64,000 nucleotides of DNA from Myxococcales bacterium (GTDB lineage Bacteria > Myxococcota_A > Polyangia > Nannocystales > Nannocystaceae), in NCBI GenBank assembly GCA_020633335.1, contig JACKDU010000003.1:558001-622000 (forward strand), written 5' to 3'. The position numbers and the translations under genes are program-made. Shown piece by piece: positions 52,918 to 62,493 of the stretch; the stretch's first letter is position 1, and each line of letters starts with the position of its first letter. The notes under the pieces are model-generated. The model did not search any database. It saw only the letters and a program-made list of their open reading frames with translations, and was not told the origin of the DNA.

Positions 52918-53952
52918 TCAGCGGCTGCGCCGGGCGACGCCCGCGGTCAGCTCGACGAGCGCGTCGCGGGCGAGGCTCGGGCCGAGCGCGTCGAGGTGGG
53001 CGATCGCGGCCTGGGCGTGGCCCTCGGCGATCGCGGTGGTGGCCGCCAGGGCGTCGCTCATCCACACCCGCTCGAGGATCGCGCCGACCTCGTCGTCGGC
53101 CAGCGGCGGCCCGGCCCGGAGCGCGCGCTGGACCCTCGCCGCCAGGCCCTCGTCGGCCTCGCAGGCGAGGAGGAGCGGCAGCGTCACCTTGCCGTCGCGG
53201 AGGTCGCGGGCTGGGGTCTTCCCGGAGGTCTCGGCGCTGCCGCTATAGTCGAGGACGTCGTCGGCGATCTGGAAGGCGTAGCCGAGCTCGCGGCCGAAGG
53301 CGCCGAGGGGGGCGGCGATCTCGGGGCGCGCGAGGCCGCCGACGGCCGCGCACCAGGCGAAGAGCTCGGCCGTCTTGCCGTCGATGATCGCGTAGTAGCT
53401 CGGCCGGTCGAGCGCCGGGTCGCCGGCGTTGGCGAGCTGGGCGATCTCCCCCTCGGCCATCCGCGTGACGGTCTCGGCGAGGCGGGAGACCACCTGGGGA
53501 TCGCGCGTCGAGGCGATCGCCTGGAGGGCGCGGGCGAGGCAGAAGTCGCCCGCGAGGACCGCCAGGCCGTTGCCGAAGTGGAGGCGCGCGCTCGGCCGGC
53601 CGCGGCGGAACTCGCCGGTGTCGACGACGTCGTCGTGGAGGAGGGTGGCGGTGTGGATCAGCTCGCCGACCGCCGCGACGGTGATCCGCGCGTCACCCGC
53701 AGCGTCGGCCGCGGCTGCGGCGAGGAGCGTGAGGAGGGGCCGCAGGCGCTTGCCGCCGGCCGCGATCACGTGGTCGCCGATCGCCGGGAGGATCGCCACC
53801 GTCGAGTCGAGGAGGCGGCGGAGCTCGGCCTCGACCCGCTCGAGATCGTCGGCGACAAGGTCGATTCCGCGAGCGATCGCGTCGCGCGGAGAGGGCGGGC
53901 GGCGGGGCTCCAACATCGGTGAGGGTAGGGCGTCAGCCCGCGGTGAGGGCAT
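52918..53952 (-). CDS. Polyprenyl diphosphate synthase
   Basis: Condenses isopentenyl diphosphate units into a long prenyl chain, probably for quinone side chains. The 344-residue protein has the GGKRLRP segment, the first aspartate-rich motif DDVVD (followed by GEFRRGRPSA) and the second DDVLD, with the GDFCLA and GKT segments between. The Ala/Leu residues before the first motif indicate a long-chain enzyme of the octaprenyl/solanesyl type, though product length is inferred. It starts at ATG 53952 (GAGG upstream); an in-frame ATG at 53916 is possible. It neighbours nqrA on the same strand, which fits a quinone role. Confidence 0.9.
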   Translation of the reverse strand: MPSPRADALPSPMLEPRRPPSPRDAIARGIDLVADDLERVEAELRRLLDSTVAILPAIGDHVIAAGGKRLRPLLTLLAAAAADAAGDARITVAAVGELIHTATLLHDDVVDTGEFRRGRPSARLHFGNGLAVLAGDFCLARALQAIASTRDPQVVSRLAETVTRMAEGEIAQLANAGDPALDRPSYYAIIDGKTAELFAWCAAVGGLARPEIAAPLGAFGRELGYAFQIADDVLDYSGSAETSGKTPARDLRDGKVTLPLLLACEADEGLAARVQRALRAGPPLADDEVGAILERVWMSDALAATTAIAEGHAQAAIAHLDALGPSLARDALVELTAGVARRSR

Positions 53953-54036
53953 TACGGGGGATACCTCGCCTTGTCAACCGACGGCCGCGCTTTGTCGGGA
54001 ATCTCTCCCGTGCGACCCTTGTTGAGGACCAAGGCG

Positions 54037-55506
54037 ATGCGCGAGCGCGAAGTCGACAGCGAGCGGGCCCCGGCCCAGCCCCTCTGGATGGCGATGGGAG
54101 CGGCCCTCGTCGGCGTCCTCCTCGGCGGCGCCGCGGTCTTCCTCGGGCTCACCGGCCGCCCTCCCTCGGCGCTGCCGAGCGCGGCCCCGGCGGCCTGCTG
54201 CGACGGCGCCAGCGAGAGCCCGCCGATGCGGGTCGAGGGCGCGACGCCGAGCCTGGTCGACGCCGTCGCCCGCACCCGCGAAGCGGTGGTCACGCTCCGC
54301 GGCGGCCAGGGTCTCCTCGGCACCGGAGTGATCGTCGATCCCGCCGGGCTGGTCCTCACCAACTTCCACGTGATCGCCCCCCAGCTCCGCGATCCCGGGG
54401 TCGGCCTCGGCGGCGCCGGGGTCAGCCTGGTGGTCCGCTTCGCCAACGGCCGCGAGCTCCCGGCGATCCTCTTGGTCGGCGATCGGGAGCAGGATCTCGC
54501 GGTCCTGCGCCTCCGCCCTGCCGACACCGCCGAGACCTTCCGCGCGGCTCGCCTCGGCCGCTCCTCGGAGCTCGCGGTCGGCCAGCCGATCTTCGTGGTC
54601 GGCGCGCCGCTCGGTCTCGAGCAGACGGTCTCGAGCGGGATCGTCGCGGCCCTCGATCGCACTCATATCCTCGCCAACCGCCGCCTCTCCCTCGTTCAGA
54701 TCGACGCCTCGATCAACTTTGGTTCCTCCGGGGGGCCGCTCTTCAACCTCGAGGGCGAGCTGGTCGGGATCACGACCGCGATGATCGAGCGGGCGCAGGG
54801 GATCGGCTTCGCGATCCCCAGCGATCATATCCGGGCGATCCTCAAGACCTTCGGCCAGGGCGACGTCCGCCGCAGCGGTCAGATCGGCGTCGAGGCCTCC
54901 GCCGACATCGACCTCAGCGAGGCCGCCTATCGCCTCGGCTACCGCAACGGCGTGGTCGTCACCGAGGTCGTCGCCGGGCTCCCGGCCGAGCGCGCCGGCC
55001 TCCGCGCGGGGGACGTCCTGGTCGAGATCCGCGGGCGCCGCTTCGACGCCTTCGGCGAGGGCCCAGAGGCCCGCCGGCGCTTCGCCCAGAACTTCGTCGA
55101 CACCGTCCGGGCGACCGTCCCTGGCGAGCGCCTCGAGGTCACGGTGATCCGCGAGGGCGCGCGGGTCCAGCTCGCGCTCGAGGTCGCGGCCGCGTCCGCC
55201 GAGCACCAGGTGACGGTCGACGCCGAGGAGCTCCTCGGCCTCGTCCTCGAGGCCGACGCGCCGGTGGTCCGCGAGCTCCGGGCGGGCGCGGAGATCAGCG
55301 GCTGGACCAGCGCGGAGCGGCTGCGCGGCGCTCGGATCACCCAGATCATCGGCCGGCCGGTGACCTCGCTCGCGGATCTCGGGGCGGCGCTCGCCGATCT
55401 CCGCCAGCACCTCCACCTCGGCGCGCGGGCGACGATCGCCGTCGGTTTCGCCCTCGCCGACGGCACCGAGATCCTGGTCCAGGACTTCCCGATCGCCCGC
55501 GCGTAG
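54037..55506 (+). CDS. HtrA/Do-like trypsin protease with PDZ domains
   Basis: A 489-residue membrane-anchored periplasmic serine protease. A transmembrane helix lies at about 17-38. The trypsin-like domain (about 70-260) has the catalytic triad His 111 (TNFHVIAP), Asp 153 (EQDLAVL) and Ser 231 in NFGSSGGPL, where most relatives have NPGNSGGPL. Two PDZ-like regions follow, one at about 275-385 and a more diverged one after 410. It probably degrades or checks misfolded envelope proteins. ATG at 54037 (AAGG upstream) is preferred to a TTG at 53971. The TPR lipoprotein gene begins 14 nt after its stop. Confidence 0.88.
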   Translation: MREREVDSERAPAQPLWMAMGAALVGVLLGGAAVFLGLTGRPPSALPSAAPAACCDGASESPPMRVEGATPSLVDAVARTREAVVTLRGGQGLLGTGVIVDPAGLVLTNFHVIAPQLRDPGVGLGGAGVSLVVRFANGRELPAILLVGDREQDLAVLRLRPADTAETFRAARLGRSSELAVGQPIFVVGAPLGLEQTVSSGIVAALDRTHILANRRLSLVQIDASINFGSSGGPLFNLEGELVGITTAMIERAQGIGFAIPSDHIRAILKTFGQGDVRRSGQIGVEASADIDLSEAAYRLGYRNGVVVTEVVAGLPAERAGLRAGDVLVEIRGRRFDAFGEGPEARRRFAQNFVDTVRATVPGERLEVTVIREGARVQLALEVAAASAEHQVTVDAEELLGLVLEADAPVVRELRAGAEISGWTSAERLRGARITQIIGRPVTSLADLGAALADLRQHLHLGARATIAVGFALADGTEILVQDFPIARA

Positions 55507-55520
55507 GGCAAGCTCGCGGC

Positions 55521-56615
55521 ATGTCGCCCCTCCGCGCGCTCCTCGTGGTCGCCCTCGTCGTCGCCTGCAAGCCGAGCGGGACGACCTCACCGACGGGCGG
55601 CGGGGCCGAGGACGACGAGGACGTCACGCTCCCGGCCCCGGGCCCGATCGAGGAGGCGGGGACGCTGATGGCCCGCGGCAAGGGCGAGGAGGCGCTCGCG
55701 CTCCTCGACGACGCGATCAAGAAGTCGCCGGACGATCACGAGCTCCACTACGCCCGCGGGGTCGCCCTCCAGTCGCTCGGCCGCGGCGACGAGGCGATCA
55801 CCGCCTGGCGCGACGCGCTCGCCCGCAAGCCCGGCTTCTTCCCGGCGCTCAACGGGATCGGCGCGGTCGAGCTCGACGCCGGCCGCTACGAGGCGGCGAT
55901 CGACGCCCTCAACCAGGCGATCGCGGCCAAGCCCGACTTCCCGGACGCCCGCTACAACCTCGCGCTCGCCTACGAGGGGCTCGGCAAGATCGACGAGGCG
56001 ATCGCCGCCCACGAGGCGGCGATGAAGCTCGCCCCCGGCGACCTCGACGTCCACCTCTCCCTCGGCGCGCTCTACCTCAAGAAGGGGGACCTCGCGCGGG
56101 CGCGCGAGCACGCCGACGCGGCCCTGAGGCTCGGCGAGGGCGATCCGGCGGCCGCCCGCCTGAGCGCCCAGGTGCTGGTCCGCGAGGGCAAGCATGCCGA
56201 GGCGGCGGCGGCCTACGAGGCCGTGGTCGCCGCGGTCCCCGAGGACGCGGAGGCCCGCCTGGCGCTCGCCCGGGCGCTGATCCGGGCCGAGCGCCCGGAG
56301 GCCGCGATCCCTCACCTCGAGCGCCTGGCGAAGGAGCGGCCGGACGAGGCCGTGATCTGGTCGGAGTGGGGCGGCGCGCTCACCAAGCTCGGCAAGGTCG
56401 ACGGCCCGGAGGGGGCGCTCGCTCGCCTCGATCACGCCCTCGAGCTCAAGGCCGATCTCCTCTCGGCGCGGGTCCGCCGGATCGCCGCGCTCACGGCCGG
56501 CAAGCGCTGCAAGGAGGCCCGCTCGGCCCACGCCGAGCTGGTCGCCGCGGTCGCCGACGCCCGTGAACAGGCCGACATGGCCCTTGGGTCATGTGCCAAG
56601 GGCAAGGGCAAATAG
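55521..56615 (+). CDS. TPR-repeat lipoprotein downstream of HtrA-like protease
   Basis: A 364-residue lipoprotein with lipobox VVAC (Cys 16). After a short Gly/Asp-rich spacer, consecutive TPR units fill about 45-350, with typical motifs such as AINGIGAVELDAGRYEAAID and YNLALAYEGLGKIDEAIAAH. It is likely co-transcribed with the upstream HtrA-like gene (14 nt gap) and could present substrates or partners to it. Function is otherwise unknown. A 12-bp tandem repeat follows its stop. Confidence 0.82.
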   Translation: MSPLRALLVVALVVACKPSGTTSPTGGGAEDDEDVTLPAPGPIEEAGTLMARGKGEEALALLDDAIKKSPDDHELHYARGVALQSLGRGDEAITAWRDALARKPGFFPALNGIGAVELDAGRYEAAIDALNQAIAAKPDFPDARYNLALAYEGLGKIDEAIAAHEAAMKLAPGDLDVHLSLGALYLKKGDLARAREHADAALRLGEGDPAAARLSAQVLVREGKHAEAAAAYEAVVAAVPEDAEARLALARALIRAERPEAAIPHLERLAKERPDEAVIWSEWGGALTKLGKVDGPEGALARLDHALELKADLLSARVRRIAALTAGKRCKEARSAHAELVAAVADAREQADMALGSCAKGKGK

Positions 56616-56620
56616 GCCAG

Positions 56621-56659
56621 ACCCAGACCCAGGCCCACACCCAGGCCCACACCCAGGCC
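56621..56659. repeat. 12-bp tandem repeat
   Basis: A half unit ACCCAG (56621-56626) is followed by two perfect copies of ACCCAGGCCCAC (56627-56638, 56639-56650) and a partial third (56651-56659). It fills the gap between the TPR lipoprotein stop and the stop of the convergent membrane gene. Confidence 0.85.
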
Positions 56660-57435
56660 TAGCCGCCGCGGACGATCCCCCGCTGCGAGAGCCCAGCGAG
56701 GGTGAAGGCGGCCCAGCCGATGGTCGCCAGGGCGATCGGGATCGGCGCGTCGAACTGGTCCTGGGTGGTCACCTGCTGGAGGACCGAGAAGAGATCGACG
56801 AGGAGGAAGACGCCGCCGCCGAGGGCGACGAGGACGTAGGGCAGGGCGACCGAGCCCCCCATCATCGGCGCGACCAGGCGGACCAGGAGGATCCCGATCC
56901 CGCACATGATCGTGTCGGCGATGATGCTGATGATCGTCACCCCGAGGGCGATGAGCGCCGGCGGCGAGAGGTGGGCGAGGTCGGTCTCGCTGAGGGTGAA
57001 GCCCATCAGGGCGAGGCAGGCGGCGACCAGGAGGCCGCCGATCGCCAGCGCGCCTTTTCGCGCGCCCGGGGTCCACTCCGGGGTCAGGCCGGTGCTCAGG
57101 AGGACCCGCCGGAAGGCGAGGAGGGCGGCGATGCTGAGGAAGTTGGAGAGGATCAGGAGGAGGTGGCCGAGCTTGGCGTCGGCGAGGACGACCTCAAAGG
57201 CGAGGGCGGCGCGGGCGAGCGGCACCAGGAGGAGCGCGCCGGCGAGGAGCGCCCAGGGGCGCAGCGGCGGATCGCCGCGCTCGAAGGAGAGGGCGGCGAG
57301 GAGGAGCCCGAGGCCGGAGCAGGCCTCGAGGCCGCGCTGGAAGTAGGTCTCGACGCCGAGGCTGGGGAGCACGCCGATCCGGATCCCGACGACGGCGGCG
57401 ATGATGATCGCGGCGCTGAGGGGGCTCAGGCGCAT
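56659..57435 (-). CDS. Multi-pass membrane protein, unknown function
   Basis: A 258-residue integral membrane protein with about seven hydrophobic helices (for example about 5-25, 38-53, 60-80, 88-105, 130-150, 158-185 and 193-218). No charged catalytic cluster is visible. GGAGG lies close before the ATG. It converges on the TPR lipoprotein gene and is divergent from guaB. About 250 nt upstream (57436-57686) hold the guaB promoter and no other gene that can be supported. Confidence 0.7.
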   Translation of the reverse strand: MRLSPLSAAIIIAAVVGIRIGVLPSLGVETYFQRGLEACSGLGLLLAALSFERGDPPLRPWALLAGALLLVPLARAALAFEVVLADAKLGHLLLILSNFLSIAALLAFRRVLLSTGLTPEWTPGARKGALAIGGLLVAACLALMGFTLSETDLAHLSPPALIALGVTIISIIADTIMCGIGILLVRLVAPMMGGSVALPYVLVALGGGVFLLVDLFSVLQQVTTQDQFDAPIPIALATIGWAAFTLAGLSQRGIVRGG

Positions 57436-57644
57436 GCAGACCTCCAGCGAGGGGCTCCGACGGGGGCGCTAAGGGGGCGGTCGACCATGGCGAGCCAGGG
57501 ACACGTGGCCGGCGCGCATCCACGGCGCCAGGCGCGTGACCCCGGGATGGTAACGCAAATCTCGGGCGAGGTTGGGGTCGATCACCCGGGGGGCGAGGGC
57601 CCCCCGCAACATGGGAGGGCTCACGCTTTCGCCCGGCGCGAGCC

Positions 57645-57674
57645 TGGCCACCGTCGCGCGTCTCCCCCTATACT
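57645..57674 (+). promoter_or_regulatory. Promoter of guaB
   Basis: TGGCCA (57645-57650), 18 nt, then TATACT (57669-57674). The -10 hexamer ends 12 nt before the ATG of guaB, so the leader is at most a few nucleotides. Confidence 0.5.
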
Positions 57675-57686
57675 CCGCCGGTCGCC

Positions 57687-59156
<1,470 letters not shown>

Positions 59157-59179
59157 GCGGCCGAAGGCCGCGGCACCGC

Positions 59180-60727
59180 ATGTCCGGACACCAGACCCTC
59201 GTCGTCCTCGATTTCGGCTCCCAGGTCACCCAGCTCATCGCGCGACGGATCCGCGAGCTCGGGGTCTACGCCGAGATCCTCCCCTACAACACGCCAGTGG
59301 CCGCGCTGCGCGAGCGCGCGCCCCAGGCGATCATCTTTAGCGGCGGCCCCTCGTCGATCTACGACGAGGGCGCGCCGCAGATCGATCCCGAGCTCCTCCA
59401 GCTCGGCGTGCCGATCCTCGGGATCTGCTACGGCCTCTACGTGATCGCGGCCGGCCTCGGCGGCGAGGTGGTGCCGGCGAGCGAGCGCGAGTTCGGGGCC
59501 GCGACCCTGGTGGTCGACGCGGCCGCCGGCCCGCTCACCCGCTTCCCGGCCGGCTCCCACGTCCCGGTCTGGATGTCGCACGGCGACAAGATCCGCGCGC
59601 TCCCGCCGGGCTTCCGCACGGTCGGCCACTCCGCCCACTGCGAGCACGCGGCGATCGTCGACGCCGATCGCAAGCTCTGGGGCGTCCAGTTCCACCCCGA
59701 GGTCACCCACACCGAGCGCGGGGACGAGATCTTCGCGGCCTTCCTCGACGCCGCCGGCTTCCGCCGCGACTGGAGCATGGCCGCCTTCGTCGACGAGGCG
59801 GTCGCGGCGATCCGCGCCCGGGTCGGCGACACCGGCACGGTGATCTGCGGCCTCTCGGGCGGCGTCGACTCGTCGGTCGCCGCCCTCCTGGTCGAGCGGG
59901 CGATCGGCGATCGCCTCCACTGCATCTTCGTCGACAACGGCCTCCTGCGGGCGAACGAGCGCGCCGAGGTCGAGCGGATGTTCGCCGGCAAGCTCCACAA
60001 CCCGCTCATCGTCGCCGACGCCGGCGACACCTTCCTCGCGGCCCTCGCCGGGGTCAGCGATCCCGAGGTCAAGCGCAAGCGGATCGGCGCCGCCTTCATC
60101 GAGGTCTTCGAGGCCGAGGCGAAGCACCTCGGCGGCGCCGACTACCTGGTCCAGGGGACACTTTATCCCGACGTGATCGAGAGCGTCTCGATCCGCGGCG
60201 CTTCGGTGACGATCAAGACCCACCACAACGTCGGCGGCCTCCCCGAGCGCATGCGGATGGGCGTGGTCGAGCCGCTGCGCGAGCTCTTCAAGGACGAGGT
60301 GCGGCGGCTCGGGATCGAGCTCGGCCTCGACGAGGCGATGGTCTGGCGCCACCCCTTCCCGGGGCCCGGCCTCGCGGTGCGGATCCTCGGCGAGGTCACC
60401 GGCGCCCGCTGCGACGTGCTCCGCCAGGCCGACGCGATCATCCTCGACGAGATCCGCAAGGCCGGCCTCTACCGCCACCTCTGGCAGGTCTTCGGCGTCC
60501 TCCTGCCGGTCCAGACGGTCGGCGTGATGGGCGACGCGCGGACCTACGAGAACGCGCTGGCGGTCCGGGCGGTCACCAGCACCGACGCGATGACCGCCGA
60601 CTGGGCGCGGATCCCCTACGAGGTCCTCGCGGTGATCTCCAACCGGATCATCAACGAGGTCCGCGGGATCAATCGGGTGTGCTACGACATCTCGTCGAAG
60701 CCGCCGGCGACGATCGAGTGGGAGTAG
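59180..60727 (+). CDS. guaA: GMP synthase (glutamine-hydrolysing)
   Basis: Aminates XMP to GMP using glutamine and ATP. The 515-residue protein has an N-terminal class I amidotransferase domain with the nucleophile in GICYG (Cys 83) and His/Glu in QFHPEVTHT (172, 174). The ATP pyrophosphatase domain follows, with P-loop SGGVDSS (226-232), and the C-terminal dimerisation domain has FPGPGLAVRILGE. After the nucleophile the sequence reads GICYGLYVIA, where most relatives have Gln in GICYGMQ. It lies 23 nt after guaB and 10 nt before ruvB. Confidence 0.97.
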   Translation: MSGHQTLVVLDFGSQVTQLIARRIRELGVYAEILPYNTPVAALRERAPQAIIFSGGPSSIYDEGAPQIDPELLQLGVPILGICYGLYVIAAGLGGEVVPASEREFGAATLVVDAAAGPLTRFPAGSHVPVWMSHGDKIRALPPGFRTVGHSAHCEHAAIVDADRKLWGVQFHPEVTHTERGDEIFAAFLDAAGFRRDWSMAAFVDEAVAAIRARVGDTGTVICGLSGGVDSSVAALLVERAIGDRLHCIFVDNGLLRANERAEVERMFAGKLHNPLIVADAGDTFLAALAGVSDPEVKRKRIGAAFIEVFEAEAKHLGGADYLVQGTLYPDVIESVSIRGASVTIKTHHNVGGLPERMRMGVVEPLRELFKDEVRRLGIELGLDEAMVWRHPFPGPGLAVRILGEVTGARCDVLRQADAIILDEIRKAGLYRHLWQVFGVLLPVQTVGVMGDARTYENALAVRAVTSTDAMTADWARIPYEVLAVISNRIINEVRGINRVCYDISSKPPATIEWE

Positions 60728-60737
60728 GGGAGAGCGC

Positions 60738-61865
60738 GTGAGCATGCGGGTGCCGCACGACGACGGACCGGAGGACGAGGCCCCGAAGCGGGCGCCTCGG
60801 CGCGGCGGCGGCGAGCGGCGGCGCGGCGACGAGGCGGCGGTCGAGCGCGAGGTCGACGCGGGGGCGCGTCCGCAGGAGAGCGGCGGCAACGAGCTCCGCC
60901 CCCGCACCTTCGCCGAGTACATCGGCCAGGCCGCGCTCAAGCGCAAGCTCGAGGTCTTCGTCGCCGCCGCCAAGGGGCGCAGCGAGCCCCTCGATCACAC
61001 GCTCCTCCACGGTCCGCCGGGCCTCGGCAAGACGACGATGGCCCACATCCTGGCGAACGAGCTCGGCGTCCAGCTCCACCTGACCTCGGGGCCAGCCATT
61101 GAGCACAAGGGGGTGCTCGCCGGCCACCTCACCGCCCTCGGCGCCCGCGACGTCCTCTTCATCGACGAGATCCACCGCCTCTCGCCGACCGTCGAGGAGA
61201 GCCTCTACGCGGCGATGGAGGACCGGCGGATCGACCTCCCGGTCGGCGAGGGCTCGCGCGCGCGGACGATCAACATCGATCTCCAGCCCTTCACCCTGAT
61301 CGGCGCGACCACCCGGACGGCGATGCTCTCGGGGCCGCTCCGCGACCGCTTCCAGATCATCGAGGGGATCGAGCTCTACGGCGACGACGAGCTCGCGGCG
61401 ATCGTCGAGCGGACCGCGTCGCTCCTCGGCTTCCCGATCACCGCCGACGGCGCCCGCGAGATCGGCCGCCGCAGCCGCGGCACCCCGCGGATCGCCAACC
61501 GCCTCACCCGCCGGGTGCGCGACTTCGCGCAGGTCGACGGGCGGGTCGAGATCGCCGCCACGGTCGCCTCGAAGGCGCTCGACACCCTCGGGATCGACAA
61601 GGAGGGGCTCGACTCCGCCGACCGCCGGCTCCTGACGATGATCATCGAGGGCTTCGACGGCGGGCCGGTCGGCGTCGAGGCGCTGGCCGCGAGCCTCGGC
61701 GAGCCCCGCGACACCCTCGAGTCGGTCTACGAGCCCTTCCTCCTCCAGCGCGGCTTCCTCCTCCGGACCCCGCGCGGTCGGGTGGCGACCCTCAAGGCGG
61801 CCCAGCACCTCGGCCTGCGCCTGCCGGCCGGTGCGCTCGGCGCCCAGGGGAGCTTCGGGATCTAG
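60738..61865 (+). CDS. ruvB: Holliday junction helicase subunit RuvB
   Basis: The AAA+ motor that drives branch migration with RuvA. The 375-residue protein has a 50-residue charged N-terminal extension rich in Arg, Glu and Gly. After that come LRPRTFAEYIGQ, Walker A GPPGLGKT, Walker B DEIH, sensor 1 GATTR, arginine-finger region GPLRDRF and the C-terminal winged helix with RGFLLRTPRGR. The GTG at 60738 has GGGGAG six bases upstream and is preferred over the ATG at 60744. Neither ruvA nor ruvC is adjacent. It is transcribed with guaBA. Confidence 0.96.
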   Translation: MSMRVPHDDGPEDEAPKRAPRRGGGERRRGDEAAVEREVDAGARPQESGGNELRPRTFAEYIGQAALKRKLEVFVAAAKGRSEPLDHTLLHGPPGLGKTTMAHILANELGVQLHLTSGPAIEHKGVLAGHLTALGARDVLFIDEIHRLSPTVEESLYAAMEDRRIDLPVGEGSRARTINIDLQPFTLIGATTRTAMLSGPLRDRFQIIEGIELYGDDELAAIVERTASLLGFPITADGAREIGRRSRGTPRIANRLTRRVRDFAQVDGRVEIAATVASKALDTLGIDKEGLDSADRRLLTMIIEGFDGGPVGVEALAASLGEPRDTLESVYEPFLLQRGFLLRTPRGRVATLKAAQHLGLRLPAGALGAQGSFGI

Positions 61866-61989
61866 CTGGCGGCAGAGACGGCGCCCGGAAGAAACGGCGT
61901 TCGTTCGCCACGTATGCCGCGTCACGAATTGGCTGCGCGGGGGCGCGCGCTTGACCGGCGCCAGGACCCGTGTTCAGCTTGAAATCTTG

Positions 61990-62493
61990 ATGATCGGGGG
62001 TGATTCGAGGATTCGTGCCCGGCCCCGGAGAGGCGCCCTCGGGGCGCTCGTCGCGGTCGTCGTCGGTGGCTTTGTGAGCCTCGCTAGCCTCGCGGGCTGC
62101 GGCTCGGAGATGGATCGCGCGGTCGACGACTACGTCGCGGCCCGCGAATCGCGCGGCGCCACCTTCTGCACCTGCTTCTACGAGCTCATCGGCTACGACG
62201 AGGAGGCGACCTGCACAGACGCCTACAAGTTCTCGTCGACCGAGATCGGCTGCCTCAAGGGGATCTTCGAGGATCGCGAGGATCCCGGGGAGCACGACCG
62301 CTTCTCGTCGAAGCCGGCGATCGAGTGCCTCGCCACGGTCGAGCGGGAGTACGAGCGCTGCCTCAACGCCCTCAAGTGCGAGGACCTCGAGGGCCTCGAC
62401 GAGTGCATCAGCGACTACAACGACGCCATCGTCGAGTGCCCGCGGCTCAGCGAGGACGACACCGAGGACTTCGACAATTGTCTCCTCCTCTGA
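61990..62493 (+). CDS. Cysteine-rich lipoprotein
   Basis: A 167-residue lipoprotein with lipobox SLAGC (Cys 37). The mature domain has ten more cysteines in an acidic, helical context (for example ATFCTCFYEL, RCLNALKCEDLEGLDECISD and VECPRL), an even number that suits a disulfide-stabilised surface domain. Function is unknown. The ATG at 61990 is the first that gives a complete signal sequence. Its last codons overlap the next gene's TTG start, so they are probably coupled. Confidence 0.75.
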   Translation: MIGGDSRIRARPRRGALGALVAVVVGGFVSLASLAGCGSEMDRAVDDYVAARESRGATFCTCFYELIGYDEEATCTDAYKFSSTEIGCLKGIFEDREDPGEHDRFSSKPAIECLATVEREYERCLNALKCEDLEGLDECISDYNDAIVECPRLSEDDTEDFDNCLLL

